A stretch of DNA of 64,000 bases from the NCBI GenBank assembly GCA_021397835.1, contig JAJFZO010000094.1:3636501-3700500 (forward strand). The letters run 5' to 3'. This DNA comes from Moringa oleifera. Its lineage: Eukaryota > Streptophyta > Magnoliopsida > Brassicales > Moringaceae. Below the pieces are notes generated by a model. The model searched no databases. It was given only the letters and a program-made list of their open reading frames with translations, and was not told the origin of the DNA. A program made the position numbers and the translations under genes. Of the stretch, positions 1-14,219 are shown one piece after another. Positions within the stretch are counted from its first letter, which is position 1, and every line of letters begins with the position of its first letter.

Positions 1-1885
1 TAATATTTGATACTAAAAATTAAACTTTTTTATATCTATATTTTTTTAAAAAAAAAAGAAGAGGAGTGTTTTCATTGACATGCACGTGAACTTTGAAAGG
101 TAATAGTCGTCTCAATCAAAGTGGTAGGCATCGGATGCGACCACAGCTCATATTATGAACACAAACTTAAATAACGTGTGCATGCCTTTTACTAAACTAA
201 AGCTCAATCAATGTGCAAAAAATTAAAAAAATAAAAAGCAAACAATGGCTTATATCACAAATTGTAAGTTTTTAAATACTACTCCAAGGACCAAGTTGTC
301 ATTTTATGTCAAAAGAAGGCTATAGTTGTAATAAGGATCATTCCACGGTGAACTTCACTATTTATTTTTTAATTTTTTAAACATTATGGGGAATGTGAAG
401 CTTTTATTATGTTTTAATGGCTTTGAAAAAAAAAAGATTAATTTTATCCACTAGTTTTCTTTAAATGTTATATGTCAATATTTATTTAAAATATATGATT
501 TATGCTATTAAAATGTCAAATTATATTTTAATAAAATATTAAAATGATATAACAGAACTTCCATTTTTTATATATTCACTCAATTTTCACTTAGGATTAC
601 AATTTTTTAATTTAATCATGCTATAAATATTATTCAGTTTAAGAATTTGATTGTAAAAGATAAATAACAATTTTTAAATATTTCTTAATAATATCGTTTG
701 AGATAATATAAAATTCAAAAACTTAGTGAATATTATCATCTCATGTGTAAATTCTAATTTTTGGTTTAGAGAAAAGGACTCTTCAGCAAAGGAAATTCAA
801 AAAAAAAAAATTGGAAGAAAGAAGGGTGTTGTTAACTGGAGCATGGATGATGATGGTGATAATGCACTCATGAGTCATAAGGTGTAAGGTCACTGATGGA
901 GACGTTTACTTTTCACACATCACATCTCTATCCTTTTCCAGAAATACCGTATCCACCACAATCTTGAGTTTTAATTCATGTATCCACTCACATGTTCACA
1001 TGCATGCAATGCTCACCATCATGGAAACTATGCCCATGGAGATATCATGTCATCATGTGGATTACAACTCATGCATGACAATAAATTGGGTTTCATGAAA
1101 TTTTAATAAATCAAGTTTAGATTTAAATTTTTAATATTTGAATCAGATTCAAGTTAGAGTTCAAATTTAGATTTTTGAATACTCATTATCTAAATTTATT
1201 TACGTAATTAAATTAATAGAGTTAAAATTTTTAATTTAATTTGATTATACTTCATTTTTAATTTTAAAAACTATTATTTATTTTTTGTTTTTATTAATAT
1301 TTATTAATTGATTTTAAAAATAATATTAAAATTCATAAAATTATATATAAATATAGTAAATAAATTCGAATAAATTTTGATAGTATATGAATAATTGAAA
1401 ACAAAACTTCGAGGAATTTAAATATTAAATATTATTTTTTAAATAAATAAAAAATATATTTTAATTGGACTTGGGTTCAAAACAAGTTGTCTTTATTCTT
1501 CCCTATTACAAACCTCAGAAAAAGAAAGACATGAAGACAAATGATTTTTACAAGTTTTACTCTACCTTATCGAAACAACAAGCGTTGTCTTTATCCTTTG
1601 ATGGGCAGGAATGACGACGATCAACAAGCGATAATGAGTTGATGGATTTTTTTTGGGTATTGAATGGATATAAACAAGTTGGAGCACGAAAGCACATGTG
1701 CCTGTAATTTTTTACACGTTTTAAATGATACCTTTTATGCTTTTTAATGATTGAGGAAGACGGAAGCATATTCAAATTGGTGTTTCAGCTCCTGCAGCTT
1801 TATCTTCATTTCTGCAAATTGATTAGCACTGCAGCTGTGATTGCTATCTTGGTCCGTTCTGTTTTATATTGGAAGAAGGGCTGCA
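1..1885. other. AT-rich intergenic region and JAZ-like promoter side
   Basis: No gene is recognisable here. The stretch is strongly AT-rich apart from 840-1080, which is more balanced and holds two CATGCATG motifs. The last few hundred bases before 1886 should contain the promoter and leader of the JAZ-like gene, but I see no clear TATA box. Short open frames at 1557-1775 and 1747-1947 match nothing I know; the second overlaps the start of the JAZ-like gene in another frame. Confidence 0.6.
999..1077. promoter_or_regulatory. Pair of RY (CATGCATG) motifs
   Basis: Perfect CATGCATG palindromes lie at 999-1006 and 1070-1077, about 0.8-0.9 kb upstream of the JAZ-like start codon. RY elements are bound by B3-domain regulators of the ABI3/FUS3/LEC2 class, mainly in seed programmes. 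That these copies are functional is inference. Confidence 0.4.
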
Positions 1886-3244
1886 ATGGAGAGGGATTTT
1901 CTGGGATTGAACTGGAAAGATTCATGCGAGAAAGTCGAAGCGAGTAACATAGATTCTTGTAATGATATGGGTATGCTGCTTTTTGCTCTTCTTCTCTGTC
2001 TTCGTATTGCTCTTAATATAAAATATAGTATTATGGATCTCTATTTGTCTCTCTTATGCACACATACTTTGATTTTGTGGGTCTAAAGGGATAGATCAGA
2101 AGAACAGAAAATTAATTAAATAAGTCTTTCAAGTGAACTATCTCCTACCCGGAAGACAAATTATCCGTACTTACAAGACACAATTTGTCTCCAATTTCTT
2201 GAACTGAATTCTGAAGGATTCATGGAAGTTGCAGGCTGCCGGTACTTGGAAAACTTCCCTACCACATTTCAGTTTATACTTCCTAAGGCTGCAGAAGAAG
2301 ATATTCAAAGGCACAATATGCATAACACTCTGAGTTCTCCAGCCTCTTTGCCTGTCTTCACTGGCTATGCCTTTGATTGTAACAGCAAACCTCCTCCTGA
2401 TATGCCCAAGGTTTGATTCATAATCTACCCAGAAAATTACATACCCACAGAATCACCGATCTAATTTCGTCTGCATCTTTTTTTTAAAAAAAAATTCTGA
2501 TTTTATATGGATTTCTTCTTGTTCCAGAAGAATTTCAACATGCTAAGGAAGTTTCCTTTCATGGATGAAACACCTTCACTGGGTACAAGTAACAGGTACC
2601 TGGCTACTCCAGTGACTGGTCACCCTCTTGAAGGGATCTCAGTTGTACAACAGCCTTCTGCACTTGGGAAGTTCACCCTCTTCTATGCAAATGCTCTCCA
2701 TGCTAATGATGATAATTCTCCTCATCAGGTTCTCCCTCTCTCTCTCCCTCTCTCACTTATTACTTGCTTTCTTGTGGATTATTTGTCTTCGAAAATCTGA
2801 TTCTGGGAATTCAGGCAGAGGACATTGTGTATTTGGGTCAGACTGGTCCTTCCATAAATGCAACCACCAAACATGTCTCTGAGGACTTTCTATCTAACCA
2901 AACAGGCTCTCCTTCAGTTGTCAGCTCACCAGAACATACTGCTATAGCTTACACGAGAGGAAGTAAGGACTTTGTACTTAAAACAATTCATGTCTTTATC
3001 TCTGCAAGTTATATCTGAGCAATCTCAGCTTTTTTACCCTGCAGCTGTGCCTCAGGCACGCAGAGCAACCCTGGAACGCTTTCTCCAGAGGCGCAAGGAC
3101 CGGTAACATCAATTAACCACATCTTCATGCATTAAGAAATCTTATTGGGGTTTTCAGATATTGATTAATGTTTATATGTATCACAGATTGCAGAAAGGCA
3201 TGCCTTATGATTCCATTTTGAAGAAATCATCTGCCTGCTTCTGA
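1886..3244 (+). CDS. JAZ/TIFY6-like jasmonate repressor with degenerate TIFY motif
   Basis: Six exons fit with consistent phases: 1886-1970, 2235-2410, 2528-2728, 2815-2962, 3045-3102 and 3187-3244, giving 241 aa. The start MERDFLGL is typical of JAZ3/TIFY6 proteins. The Jas motif is clear at residues 205-230: VPQARRATLERF, then RRKDR and finally PY, so the degron that binds COI1 and JA-Ile and the MYC-binding helix look intact. The TIFY/ZIM region (137-165) is badly eroded. It reads TLFYAN in place of TIFYxG, followed by DDNSPHQAEDI where family members have DDISPEKAQAI. In the family the TIFY domain recruits NINJA and mediates JAZ dimers; loss of that function here is inference. The nuclear repressor role is assigned by family. 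Alternative: a recently decaying paralogue, although all splice sites and the frame are open. Confidence 0.88.
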
Positions 3245-4319
3245 CTTGCAAGTTGATCTGGAGTCATCTCCTTAGAGTAAAAATCTGATTCACAGTTTAT
3301 GCAGAAGGACGATTCATGAGAGCTTAATGAAACCTGTTAGCTCACTGTTTATTTACTTTGGTTATATGTGATTTGGGTGTTGAGTTGTCTTTGACATACC
3401 AGAAACTTGGGTTTTTACTTAATTCCACTGTGATGTAATTTATAAACTAATTAAATGCATCTCCTACGAGATTATTTAATGTCAAGAATCAACAAATTTT
3501 CGATCAAACATAAGCTTAATAGTGGAGAGAATGATTCAGGAAAGTTATGATACAAACTGTAGAATTCCAGGTGCTGTCAATCCAAATTGTTAATCAAGTT
3601 GAAGCCAGACAATTTTATTTTGCTTGTTGGAAAAGATATGATTCCTCATTTGGCATAAATGCCGTGTCCACACAAGACCCACACGAATGTTCTGTCAGTT
3701 GCAGAAAACAATGCTTCCTTTCTCAGCAGTTTAGCCGTGGAACTGACCATCAAGACAAGCCAATGTAAAATCTTGGATTCCAAACTCACCAAACAAGCAT
3801 ATGTAGAATAAGAACTCATTAAACTCATCCTGGAACTGCTTAGCTGTTTCTCCAACTTTGCAGACATGAAAAGGAAACTGAAATTTCCCTTGAAGGAAGG
3901 AGAAAGTCTCTCTGGACGCCAATTCATCCATGGAGCTCCTTCAGAACAAAACCCCCAAGGCTTTTTTGGTTCTTGAAGAAATGGTTGTTAATGATTCAAG
4001 TTCATCCAATTTTGTTAATCAAAATAAAAGACGGAATCAAACATCATCCATGGGACCAACAGCAGATCACAAATGAACATATTACACTGTCCTTATTTCA
4101 AAGTGTAACTGGGGACAATGAAGCTCACTAAAATGGCTTCTGGAACCGTGGACAGCACACAAATGAAGTATCAGATGTTCCATTACTGTACATAATCTTG
4201 TTAAGGGCACAAATAGACAGAGTGGGAGATGAAAGAAACTGGGTAAGGATAAAACCAGTTTGTTCTCATCACTCAATTTCTTAAACAGAATACCAGGCAG
4301 AAGAAGCTCAAACCATTGC
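3245..4319. other. Shared 3' region between convergent genes
   Basis: The JAZ-like gene (+) and ARL8 (-) end tail to tail, about 1.1 kb apart. This stretch should hold both 3' UTRs. It is less AT-rich than ordinary spacer. A 66-codon minus-strand frame at 3731-3931 reads smoothly but matches no family I know, and it has no recognisable splice partner, so I do not call it a gene. Confidence 0.55.
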
Positions 4320-7300
4320 TTATTTCGCAGTTTTTGAGTGCTTGATAAGCCAATCGATGACGGCATCTATGTTTATGGAATCCTTACATGAGATCATATA
4401 GCAGCATACCTCTCTATCAGTAACTGATTCAAGGCCTCTGAAAGCACCCAACAAAACACCTTAAGATTTTTCTCAGTTATTGAGACTCAGTAATCAATTA
4501 ACAATCTTATCTTTTAAGGTTTGATACTTACAGCTGATCTACCAAAGCTTGCTTGGAAAGAGCTTCTGATCTGTCAATTTTGTTGCCCAGGACAAGCAGA
4601 GGTATCCCACTAAGGGAAGGCTTCGTCAGAAGATCATGTAATTCACTCCGAGATATGGGAACACCGTCTCTATCAGCAGAATCAACAACATACCTGCCTT
4701 TGCATTCATCAAAGAGAGAAACAAATAAATGAATCTTTTTCAAGCAGAGCAATGAAAAACAGAGATCAATTTGACCCATCTGAATACTCATAAACAGAAA
4801 GAATATCGATAACCTCGTGATCTTATGACTGTCATATATTGAACAAATTGATAAAATTCCAGCTTATCTTTTATATTCTTCTGTTGTTTTCTCAGTCAAG
4901 AATGATATATGAAGTTTCCCATCCTCCAGTTGTTCTGTGGTGAATTTACACAGGCAAAGGGCAGAGCAAATGCATGAACTTCTACTGGAAAAAATGGTAT
5001 GCTCATAACACCACTGCAGAATATTTTATGAAAAACTAAGGCGTGCATCTTTTTTTTTTTCCTGTGTGATGAAAGCAGGAAAAAAAAAAGTGCAAGAAAA
5101 AGAATGAAGGATTCTCTTAATGTTGCCGAATTTTAAATTGAATTAATCCTATTGACTACCAAAGACATAAGAGCTTCTATTTGGAATTCGTTCTTAGAAT
5201 AGATGAGAAGTCATAATGAACAATCTGGTACTGGTTAAGTATTAATAAGATATAACAGCAGTCCTTAACAATATTTTCTTGTCATAAGGTCACGGAGAGA
5301 AGTCAACTAAACTTTCTCTTGCAGGCGTGAATTCAATATGCTACCAAGGAGAATAAGCATGCCCCATATAAATTTGAAGTTCAGTCTCTAAGTCTGGATA
5401 TTGATGTCCAATGGTCAAGGGATACTGTTTCAAACACATGCTTAAACTTGGTTCTCATTCAAATGAAAGCGTCCAAGAATATATAAAGATCAGGAGACTC
5501 ACAGTAAATGAGAAAGAGAGAAGATTAAGATTTAAGAGGATAGAAGCATTACAAAATTGCAGAGACACCACGACAGTAACGCTCCCACATGGTCCGAAAC
5601 CTCCTTTGCCCTCCAAGGTCCCAAAGCTTTATCGTCACATTTCCTTTAGTAACTTTCCGCATATTGAATCCAACCTGATTTCCATCATATAAGATTTCCT
5701 TTAGATACAATTTTCAAAATAGAATAAATTTCTAATTTATGGCTTGTTAAACCATAAGATACCTACAGTTGGAATCATGTCCTCACTGTAGCCTCCTGTC
5801 TGGTAGACACAAAGGAAACAGCATTCAGAAACTCATAAATAACAATTATACCCAAGGGATTGAGGAGGATGGGAAGAGGATATCATAGAGTACGCTTCAC
5901 TTACTGCAATGGCATTGACAAGAGATGTCTTTCCAGCATTCTGAAGACCGACAAGGGAAAGTTCCATTTCCTGTTTAAAGAACAAGCTGATATGCAGACA
6001 GAGGGTAAGAAGCAGCAAAGTCTTCATGACAGAAGGTAATACTATAAGACCACGGAATGGAAAGGGACATTTCTTTTCCCAACAACTCTACAAAACAGTA
6101 AGCACAACAAAAAAAGAGTTCTTTCCCTAATTGAACAAATAAGAATTTGATTAGCATTGCTACATAACTCAGTAGGTAGAAAATGCAAGTCTTTTATACA
6201 TGCAATCAACTCACCAAAATATGTCTCTGCAAAATAGCTCATTCACATTTCAGGTTTGTGAGACAGAAAAACAAAAGGGGAGAAGCCAATTTATTATAAA
6301 TGCACCAACAACTGAAAAAGTGGCCACATTCCCAGCAACTTATACAATTATATGACATCTTCAAATATATAATAAAGTTACTTTCTTCAGCCATGACCAA
6401 CCTCCATTTGAACAACTACATTTCTCAAGAGTTCAAATTAACTTTTTCTTTCTCCCTCATTGCTATATTTTATTACCTCTTCACCAATAAATTAGTGGTA
6501 CTTGATATCAAAAGGATGGGTGAAAGAAAATTGAATTCAATAGGCACTTATTTTTCAAGAATTTCATGATTTAATCAGTGATTAGTACGCATGTGCATTG
6601 AGAACAAAGTGCTAATGCTACGAATCATCAAAGATTTCTGCTATTGCTCCCCTGCCTATCATGAATACAGTAAAATACTTCAGGCTAGGGCAACATAAGG
6701 CACACTGCAAAAGATGCCAGAAAGCAGGAAGCTGCATGAAACAGTTTTGAATTTTCATGAACACCCACAAAATTAGGCAAGTTAGCACAAATAATGTCAC
6801 AACCAGACTCCAATAACAGAAGTCGCAAGGTTCATACAAAATATCAAGAGCCAATGTGCTTCATTAATCCACCAAATACTTGTTATTGAAAGTTCAAAAT
6901 ATTATGATGTCAGTGAGCAAGAAAAGTAAGGAAAGATTAGAGATTTGGGAAGAATGAACAAGGAAAGCACAACAGGCTCTGGCCTTAAATAAAAGTGATC
7001 TTGAATCTCAAATATTCTGAACTCCAAAAATATAAGGTAACAAGACTAACCTAAATATTTATAGGCACTAAAATCTAACAAAAGTACGAAACTATAACCT
7101 TTGTAATAAGAGAAACAAATAATTCTACTAACTTTCTAGATTTTCTTCCTAAATTTTATAACTTAAATTTTAATACACCCAAAAAATCCTAAAATAATAT
7201 ACAAGTCAAGAACATTATATTTATCCTTATAATTCCCAAAAGATAGAACTTTCTATTTTACTCTTCTTTTGTTCTCCATCATACATCACAAGGAAAGAAA

Positions 7301-9007
7301 AAGATACGTATCTTAAGAAGGACAAAACATATAAACAACCAAATGTTTATCAAAACTACTCGTAATCTAAATATTGCCTGACACAAGAAATAAGTGGTTG
7401 CACATAATCTTGGAAGAGGAATATTAATCAGAGACCGAAAAAAAATTCTTTACTGTCCTTTATTTCCGCTAGTTTCATATGTCAAGTTTTCAAAAAATAG
7501 TTTTTCTCTTCCACAAAATGGATTTAGACCAAAACCTCAATAGCCTTATGAAGGTTCCATTTACCCCAGCAGTTTCAGGAATAAGACTTTGGATATATAT
7601 ATTAGGGGAATAGAAGAGAAGACTAAATTGTGGAAAAGAATAAGGGAATAGGCAAACATGGGCATAAGCCAAAAGTAGTTAAGATTTTCCACTATGTCAA
7701 CAGCACCACTCTCTGAAATCAATACTAGCTCCCAAATTCTCAACTGAGGAATTGATAAATAGTGGCCATCTAAGCATATGTGGAATTTACCTTTCGCGCA
7801 TACACTAAGTATTGGTAGACTGACAAAAAAGCTGGGGGAAAAGCATTCAAAGTTTGAAACCTGTGAAGGAGCTAGATATTCACTCTTGAAAACATTATGG
7901 TAGTCAGTACAAAAGCAACTATATCATGATTATTGCAAGTGATTTTATTGCCTATTTTGCACAAGATGACCATAAACACCCAAATTTTGTCTATATAGTT
8001 CGTAGCAAATTGTTCAATTATGGAATTTTTGAAGTTCCAACTAGTTGAAATGGAGGATGCTCAAGAAAGCTCATTCAAGTTCTTGAAACTATTTCTTTCA
8101 ATAATAGAAATATACAACTTTTGATGGAGATATTATATTTCATTTTGTTAGGAGTTTAATCTTTTCCTTCACAAAGGGAGGGGGCTGCGAGCTGGGAGAG
8201 ATTATAATGTCTCTGCAATCTATCTCTATAGGATCTCTTTCCTCATTCTAATCTATCTTTTTTTTTTTTTTTAATCAGATGAACTTACTGTAGAAACCCT
8301 GCAGAACCTTCCTCTCCATAGTTCTAAGAAAAAACATTCCACTTATCCAAAAGGAAAAAAAAAAATGCAGAAGAGAAGCTCCATAATGTTCATTTCATAT
8401 GTGTGCCAAATAAGTGCAGTAGGTCGGTATTTTGGAACACTACTGTTCATCCCTCTCCCTTTCCTTTGAACAAACACAAGCACAGGCCAAGTGGAAGTCA
8501 CAAATTAATTCCTTTTCCAATAATTCTGTATTATCTTTCAAAAAAACTAGTCATAATATATACATATATATTAATTTCATTCAAAAGCCAAATGCAACCC
8601 TAATGGATTATATAATGATATACATCCCATATGGAGTACAAAAGGATACATTTTGGGATAGATTAGCAGAAGTCATGACATTGCAACAACATATATCAAG
8701 AAACTATTCTGACTGTGCAAAGGTTCCAGTTTCTTCTTCCCATATGAAGCTTTTCTCTTGGAAAGAGAACTTTGTTAGGGTAGTTGGCACCTCATAACCA
8801 CTAGAAGACTTGAACACAGGGAGCAACGAAGTAATTGATCAACCAAATCTTTTCACGAATTGCTTATTAACAACCAAACGAAGTATACAAAATACTAAGC
8901 AAACCCCTGAAGCTTATGCAAAGCCCAACAAGACTGAAAACAAAAACTTGAAAATAGAAAAAGGGTTACCTCCGGAGCCAATTGAGCAAAGAATCCCATA
9001 GACCCAT
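4320..9007 (-). CDS. ARL8: ARL8 (ADP-ribosylation factor-like 8) small GTPase
   Basis: Six exons on the minus strand join in frame: 9007-8970, 5986-5905, 5799-5767, 5674-5553, 4693-4532 and 4437-4320. They give 184 aa, the usual ARL8 length. The N-terminal helix [13 protein letters not shown] lacks the Gly2 myristoylation site of ARFs, as in other ARL8 proteins. Nucleotide-binding motifs are all present: GLQNAGKT (26-33), the switch I threonine in DMIPTVGF, WDLGGQ (69-74), NKID (129-132) and SCKD (162-165). ARL8 acts on lysosomal or vacuolar membranes in eukaryotes; plant homologues (the Arabidopsis ARLA1 group) are also host factors for tobamovirus replication. Intron 1 is about 3 kb and separates a 38-nt first coding exon from the rest. 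No coding gene was found inside that intron. Confidence 0.97.
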
Positions 9008-9190
9008 TTCGAGAAGATTGAGTATTTGGCCTTTGTCTGAGAGCAAATTTTGAGACTAAGAAGAAACAAGAAAGTACAGATTTGGAACCCTAATTTTCTC
9101 GAAGAAGAGAAGTAAACAGGGAAACGAGGAAGAGTGTAGAGCTAAGGAACCTTCGCCGACTGCAAGGTATCTTTGTCCGTTTTTTGGTAC
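9008..9190 (-). promoter_or_regulatory. Probable ARL8 5' leader and core promoter
   Basis: The 180 bases directly upstream of the ARL8 start are purine-rich on the plus strand and hence CT-rich in the direction of transcription. They are clearly less AT-rich than the spacer beyond 9350. This fits a 5' UTR and core promoter of a housekeeping gene. No TATA box is obvious. Confidence 0.45.
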
Positions 9191-12100
9191 CTTGTCTTGT
9201 AACTGCTGTCCTAAGGCATGCAGCCTATGCTCATTTTCTTTCTTTCTAGAGAAAAAACTTGAAAAAAACAGGTGGAAGGAGGGAAGCCTTTCCTTTCATT
9301 CTCAGAAACTAGTGTCTACTTACCTTTGTTCTAATTTCAACGGTTTTGTCATTAATTATATTTTAATAGATATTATATAATAACAATTAGGTTATTCGTG
9401 ATTTTAGTTTAATTATTCCTCATAATATTATACACTTAATTAAATAGATTATGGTCATACATAATTTTACATTTTATGCAAATTTTTGAATTAAAATCAT
9501 ATTATTTGATTTTTTTTATACTTTCATCTAATATATTTCACTAATTTTGAAGCTCATGATATATGTAATGTATAAAATAAGAATTATATATTCGTAATTT
9601 TATATATATATAATATTTTTTATTAATTAAATAACTTGCTTTGGATAAGTCTCTTTAATCATAATATTTAATAAAAATTAATAATTATAAAGATATAATT
9701 ATTATTTATGCAATATAAATCATAAATGTTAAAATTAACAAAATCTATTGTCATTTATACATAATATATATGATTAAAAATAAGATTTTTTATTTGTTAC
9801 ATAAAAAATTATCATATTTTTTTACAAATCTCTTTCCTCATAATATTTATTAAAAATATATAATAAATCTTAAATAATAAGTGTTAAAGTTAATAAAATC
9901 TATTAGATGGAAATATTTAATAGATTCAATTTGAAAATTTATACACAATCTAAATTTATTTAATATAATTAATTTAACTGTTAAAAAATTATAGTTTGAA
10001 ATTGATGCAATTAAGATTACCTCAGTTTGAATTAATAATTTAAGCTCAATTTTAAAGTAATGTTAAGCTTCAACTACACCAAAATTCAACCAATTTGGAC
10101 TAGTTTGATTATATCATATTATATATGATATAAAGTATATATTTTAATTATTTTATTTAAAATAATTAAATGATTCATTATGGGGTAATTTAAAATTAAT
10201 TTGAAACTTACAGTAACTTATAAAGTAAATTTAAGTTGAGCTGGGTACTAGTCAAACTAGAATTTGAAACTTGTGAAGTTAATGCTGTCTCTTTCTTAAT
10301 TATAGAGGAATGACAAGCAAATCAGATTGGTACAAGGTTAGATCTTAATACAGTGAAAATGCCAAGTTTTTCATGGCATAAAATTATTAAATAAATTTAG
10401 ATTCAACAATCACTTAATTTCCCAAGGAACTTATGAAAATTTTTTTTAACTATATTTATTATTTTATTTTTCATTTTGAAGTATCAGTTAAATTAATTAT
10501 ATATAATAATTTAATTTTTATTAAAAATTTTAAATATTAAAAATATTAAAATGGAAGAATTTGTGTAATGATTTTTAACTAAAAATTTTTAATAAATTTA
10601 AAAAACATCAAATAATTTGTTAATCAAAATTCATTTAAAATTAAAAAATAAATTGAAAATAAAATAAAAAATTTGTTTGAGTCAATCAAAATATCTTCAG
10701 TTTTTTTATTTGAGTTAAATTCTAATTTAAGTTAAATGAAATAATTAAATATATAATTAATTCAATCAATACATAAGAAATTAAATTAAAAATTACTTTA
10801 GTTCAAAGTTCCTATTTTACAATATTTATCATTTTCTAAGAAAACCCAGGAATATGATGACAAAACTTAGATCATAAAATACCCAAAAGGCGTGTCTGGA
10901 AAAGGCCAATCATTGAGCCCATTGGGCCATTTTCTCAGCTCTACCATACAAACCAATGAATTGAATTCCCTCTGTATTACAAATTCTTACAACATTTTTC
11001 ACATTAAGAAGTACAAAGTCGTAATTCAATCAAGTAAACCTAGGTTGACTGGACAAGAAGACATGGAAAGTAAATCTACCCTTGTCTCTTTCCCTTCAAA
11101 ATCCAACACCACCAAAAGATTCCGAGAAAAATACGAACCGAGACAAAGATATTTTGTCAATTAACAAAACAAAATACTGACTAAAAACTAAACGTTTCTG
11201 GTCGCCGTTTTTACTGAAAAACTTGCACCAACAACTTGCAGGGCGATCACCAAAACCACCGTCCAACTTAGCCAACTTCTATAGTTTCTATGCAATGTAC
11301 TTGTAAATAATAATGCATTTCCATCAAATCCCCCCCCCCCCAAAAAAAAAAAAAAAGAAATAGGACTGGCAGCCTACGTATGCAAGCTTGTTTCTTGGTG
11401 TGAAGTCACAATATATTCCCATAAAAGGTAATGTATCTTGGTGTTGACTGGAAATAACGCGTTTTTATTGCCTTACTTATGTATTTATGTCTAAGATTTT
11501 ACTTTGACAATATCAAAAAATAATGTTGAAAGTTTACTAGGACCGCAGGCTGACGCTTACTGCCAAATGGCCTACAGGAATATTCGTTTATGGTGGGCCC
11601 TGGTCTTCCTAAAAGCTTAAATAAAAAAATATCATTTTTATATTTAAAAATATTTAAAATATATTTTTGTTTCTGCTTTTGAAAAGAAAAATAAAATTGA
11701 TCGCAACATTATGTTTATATTATATATATATATAATGAAGCAAATTGTAAGATTCATTAATCGAAACAAAGCATATATATTATGAACCTGTTAAACATAC
11801 ATTTATGAGTATAATATCATAATTTGAAAGATAATACTAAATTACATTCATCACAATTTAAATACTTGAGTGTTATAATATTAAATGAATTTATATAGCT
11901 TTAATATAATTTAATTTTAAAAATAAATTTCATTTGAAAATTTGAAATTATGTTTAAATTTTAAAAATTACTCAAACATATCTTCATAGATTGAAAATAC
12001 TAAAATTAAATCTTAACTCTAATTGCTGTAAAAAAATATGTTTTTATTATTGAAATACTTCAAAAAAATACATTCTAAACTTTATTTTGAATTTGAATCA

Positions 12101-14219
12101 ATAATTGAACAAAATAAATAGATAAATTTATTTTTTGGTTTTTTTACAATATAATGTGTGTTTTAATTTAATGTGCATCAATGGGTTCAATTGTCAAAAT
12201 TTTTTTTTCTGGGTCAATGGATTCTTCATTGGTTTGATTATTTTTATGCTCAAACAAAATCAAAATGACAAAAAAGTCTCTACCTTTGATGTCAGCCATT
12301 GAGAAAGATTAGTTGGGCCTATTGTTGGGCTAGCCTAAGTCAAACAGTATGGCCAGCCACCTCATGCCTAGATCCACCCCCACAAGTTTACGACACCTTA
12401 CTCATCTCAAAGGATGATTAATTTTTATTCTCGAATTATTTCATTGATGATTTTTTTTCTTTATCTTAAAAATAAAAAATAAATGAAAAATACAGCCTAG
12501 AATTGTATGTGAACAGACAATGTCCTTAACATGTTAAATGGTCAATCTGATTTTTTTTAATAACTTTACTGAAGTTGACATTTTTCACTTATATATTTGC
12601 ATCCGTTTGACTAGGCGTGTAGTTGACTTTCAATTCAAATTTTATGAAACTGACTTAATTTTTATTCAAAAAATAAATTTTATATAATAATTCCAAGAGT
12701 GGACAGAGGAGTCTAGACCATCAACTCCTCATTTAGGTGCCTCATTCTTTGATTCAGTGCTCTTGTTCTTATTTTTCTCCATATTTATATTTCATAAATA
12801 AAAAACAAAAAATCATATTGTTATATTATGAAATATTTAAAAAGTTGTATGGGTTGATATTTATTTTACAGTAAATGTTGTCATTATGAAGTAATCCTCA
12901 TTTTTTTTTTCTTTTTTCACGTGCCAAAAAAAAAGCAATTTATATTTTTCATTTACAAAATCTTTTGTATTGTGAAGATGATGTGAAAATTGCAAAGCAA
13001 ATTCATTGGTCACTCGTGGTTTAGGGTTTATATCCTTTCCATATTGCCTTTTTTGGGTTTGTATAGCAAGCAAAAAGAGATAAAATTGTTAATGATTTTT
13101 AAATATATATTATTTTTAATTTCCTTAAAAAAAATATCGATAAATTAAGTAAAATAAATGTTGGCTTTTTTCCAATGTAAATTTAATTATGTTAATTTTT
13201 AATATACCATAAATGTAATATATAGATTATTATTATTATTATTATAAACTATATAGTTTTTTTTCAATGTCCTTGCTTGCTTTATTGTTTACGCATTTAG
13301 GAGTATCTTACGTTTGAACATCTGCTTTACTAGATTTAGGAGTTGCATGATTCGGCTATCTCTCCGACTAAAACTAACCTCTTAACATTTCCAAACTAAT
13401 TGTTTTTATTTATTACATAAGTCATGGACCGACCAGCTAGAGCCCTATCTAACACACAACAAAAAAGTTGTTTTGTCTCATTAATAGTGCAAATTAATGA
13501 CATTTGGTGTCGAAACTTCCCTTAACCTTTTTTCTCAATTAATGCTACCAATCAGAAGAAGAGCAACCACTAAAAATTAAAAATGTCAAAAATTGGATGG
13601 AAACCCATTAGGGAGAGTATCTTAATTGATTTAGTGAAACGGTCCAAGATTAGTTAAAATCTTCATTTCTTTGTAACCATATGCCATTTGATTTCACATC
13701 AAAGAAGCTGCTGGTGTGTCCTACCTTTAAGGCATTGATAAATTTTGAAAGCATCCATCTCAAGATTATATTTCACAATACTAAAATTGAGTTCCTAATT
13801 CATGATTATCGCTTCATGGCAAGGTATTATATAGTCGATGAGAGTTTCAATTTAATGAGAGCATGAACTTCCAAATAAAATTGTCCTCATAAGAAATGTG
13901 ATTTCCTTTAGTAGTTCTTGTTGGTAGGTCTTTAAGTATAAGGTCATGAAACTTTGACATAATTAAGGGACAAATTCTGAAATTATTTTAGTTATAATGT
14001 TAACAATGAAAGGTTTGATACGAAGGACCGGGGTTAAATTGATATTTTAATCTTCATTAGAAAAATATGGATAAATTTATTAAATTATATTTATTTTTAA
14101 TTTAAATTTTTAAATATTAATTGGTTTAGTTATATTTTAATTTTTAATTTAGTTTAATTTAAATTTTTATATAAAAATTAATATACTTTTTTATTATAAT
14201 ATTTTAAAAATAACTAGAA

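Noticed and set aside
3646..3931. Minus-strand open frames of 66 and 93 codons between the JAZ-like and ARL8 genes
   Set aside because: They overlap each other in different frames, match no known family and have no splice partner. They lie where two 3' UTRs converge.
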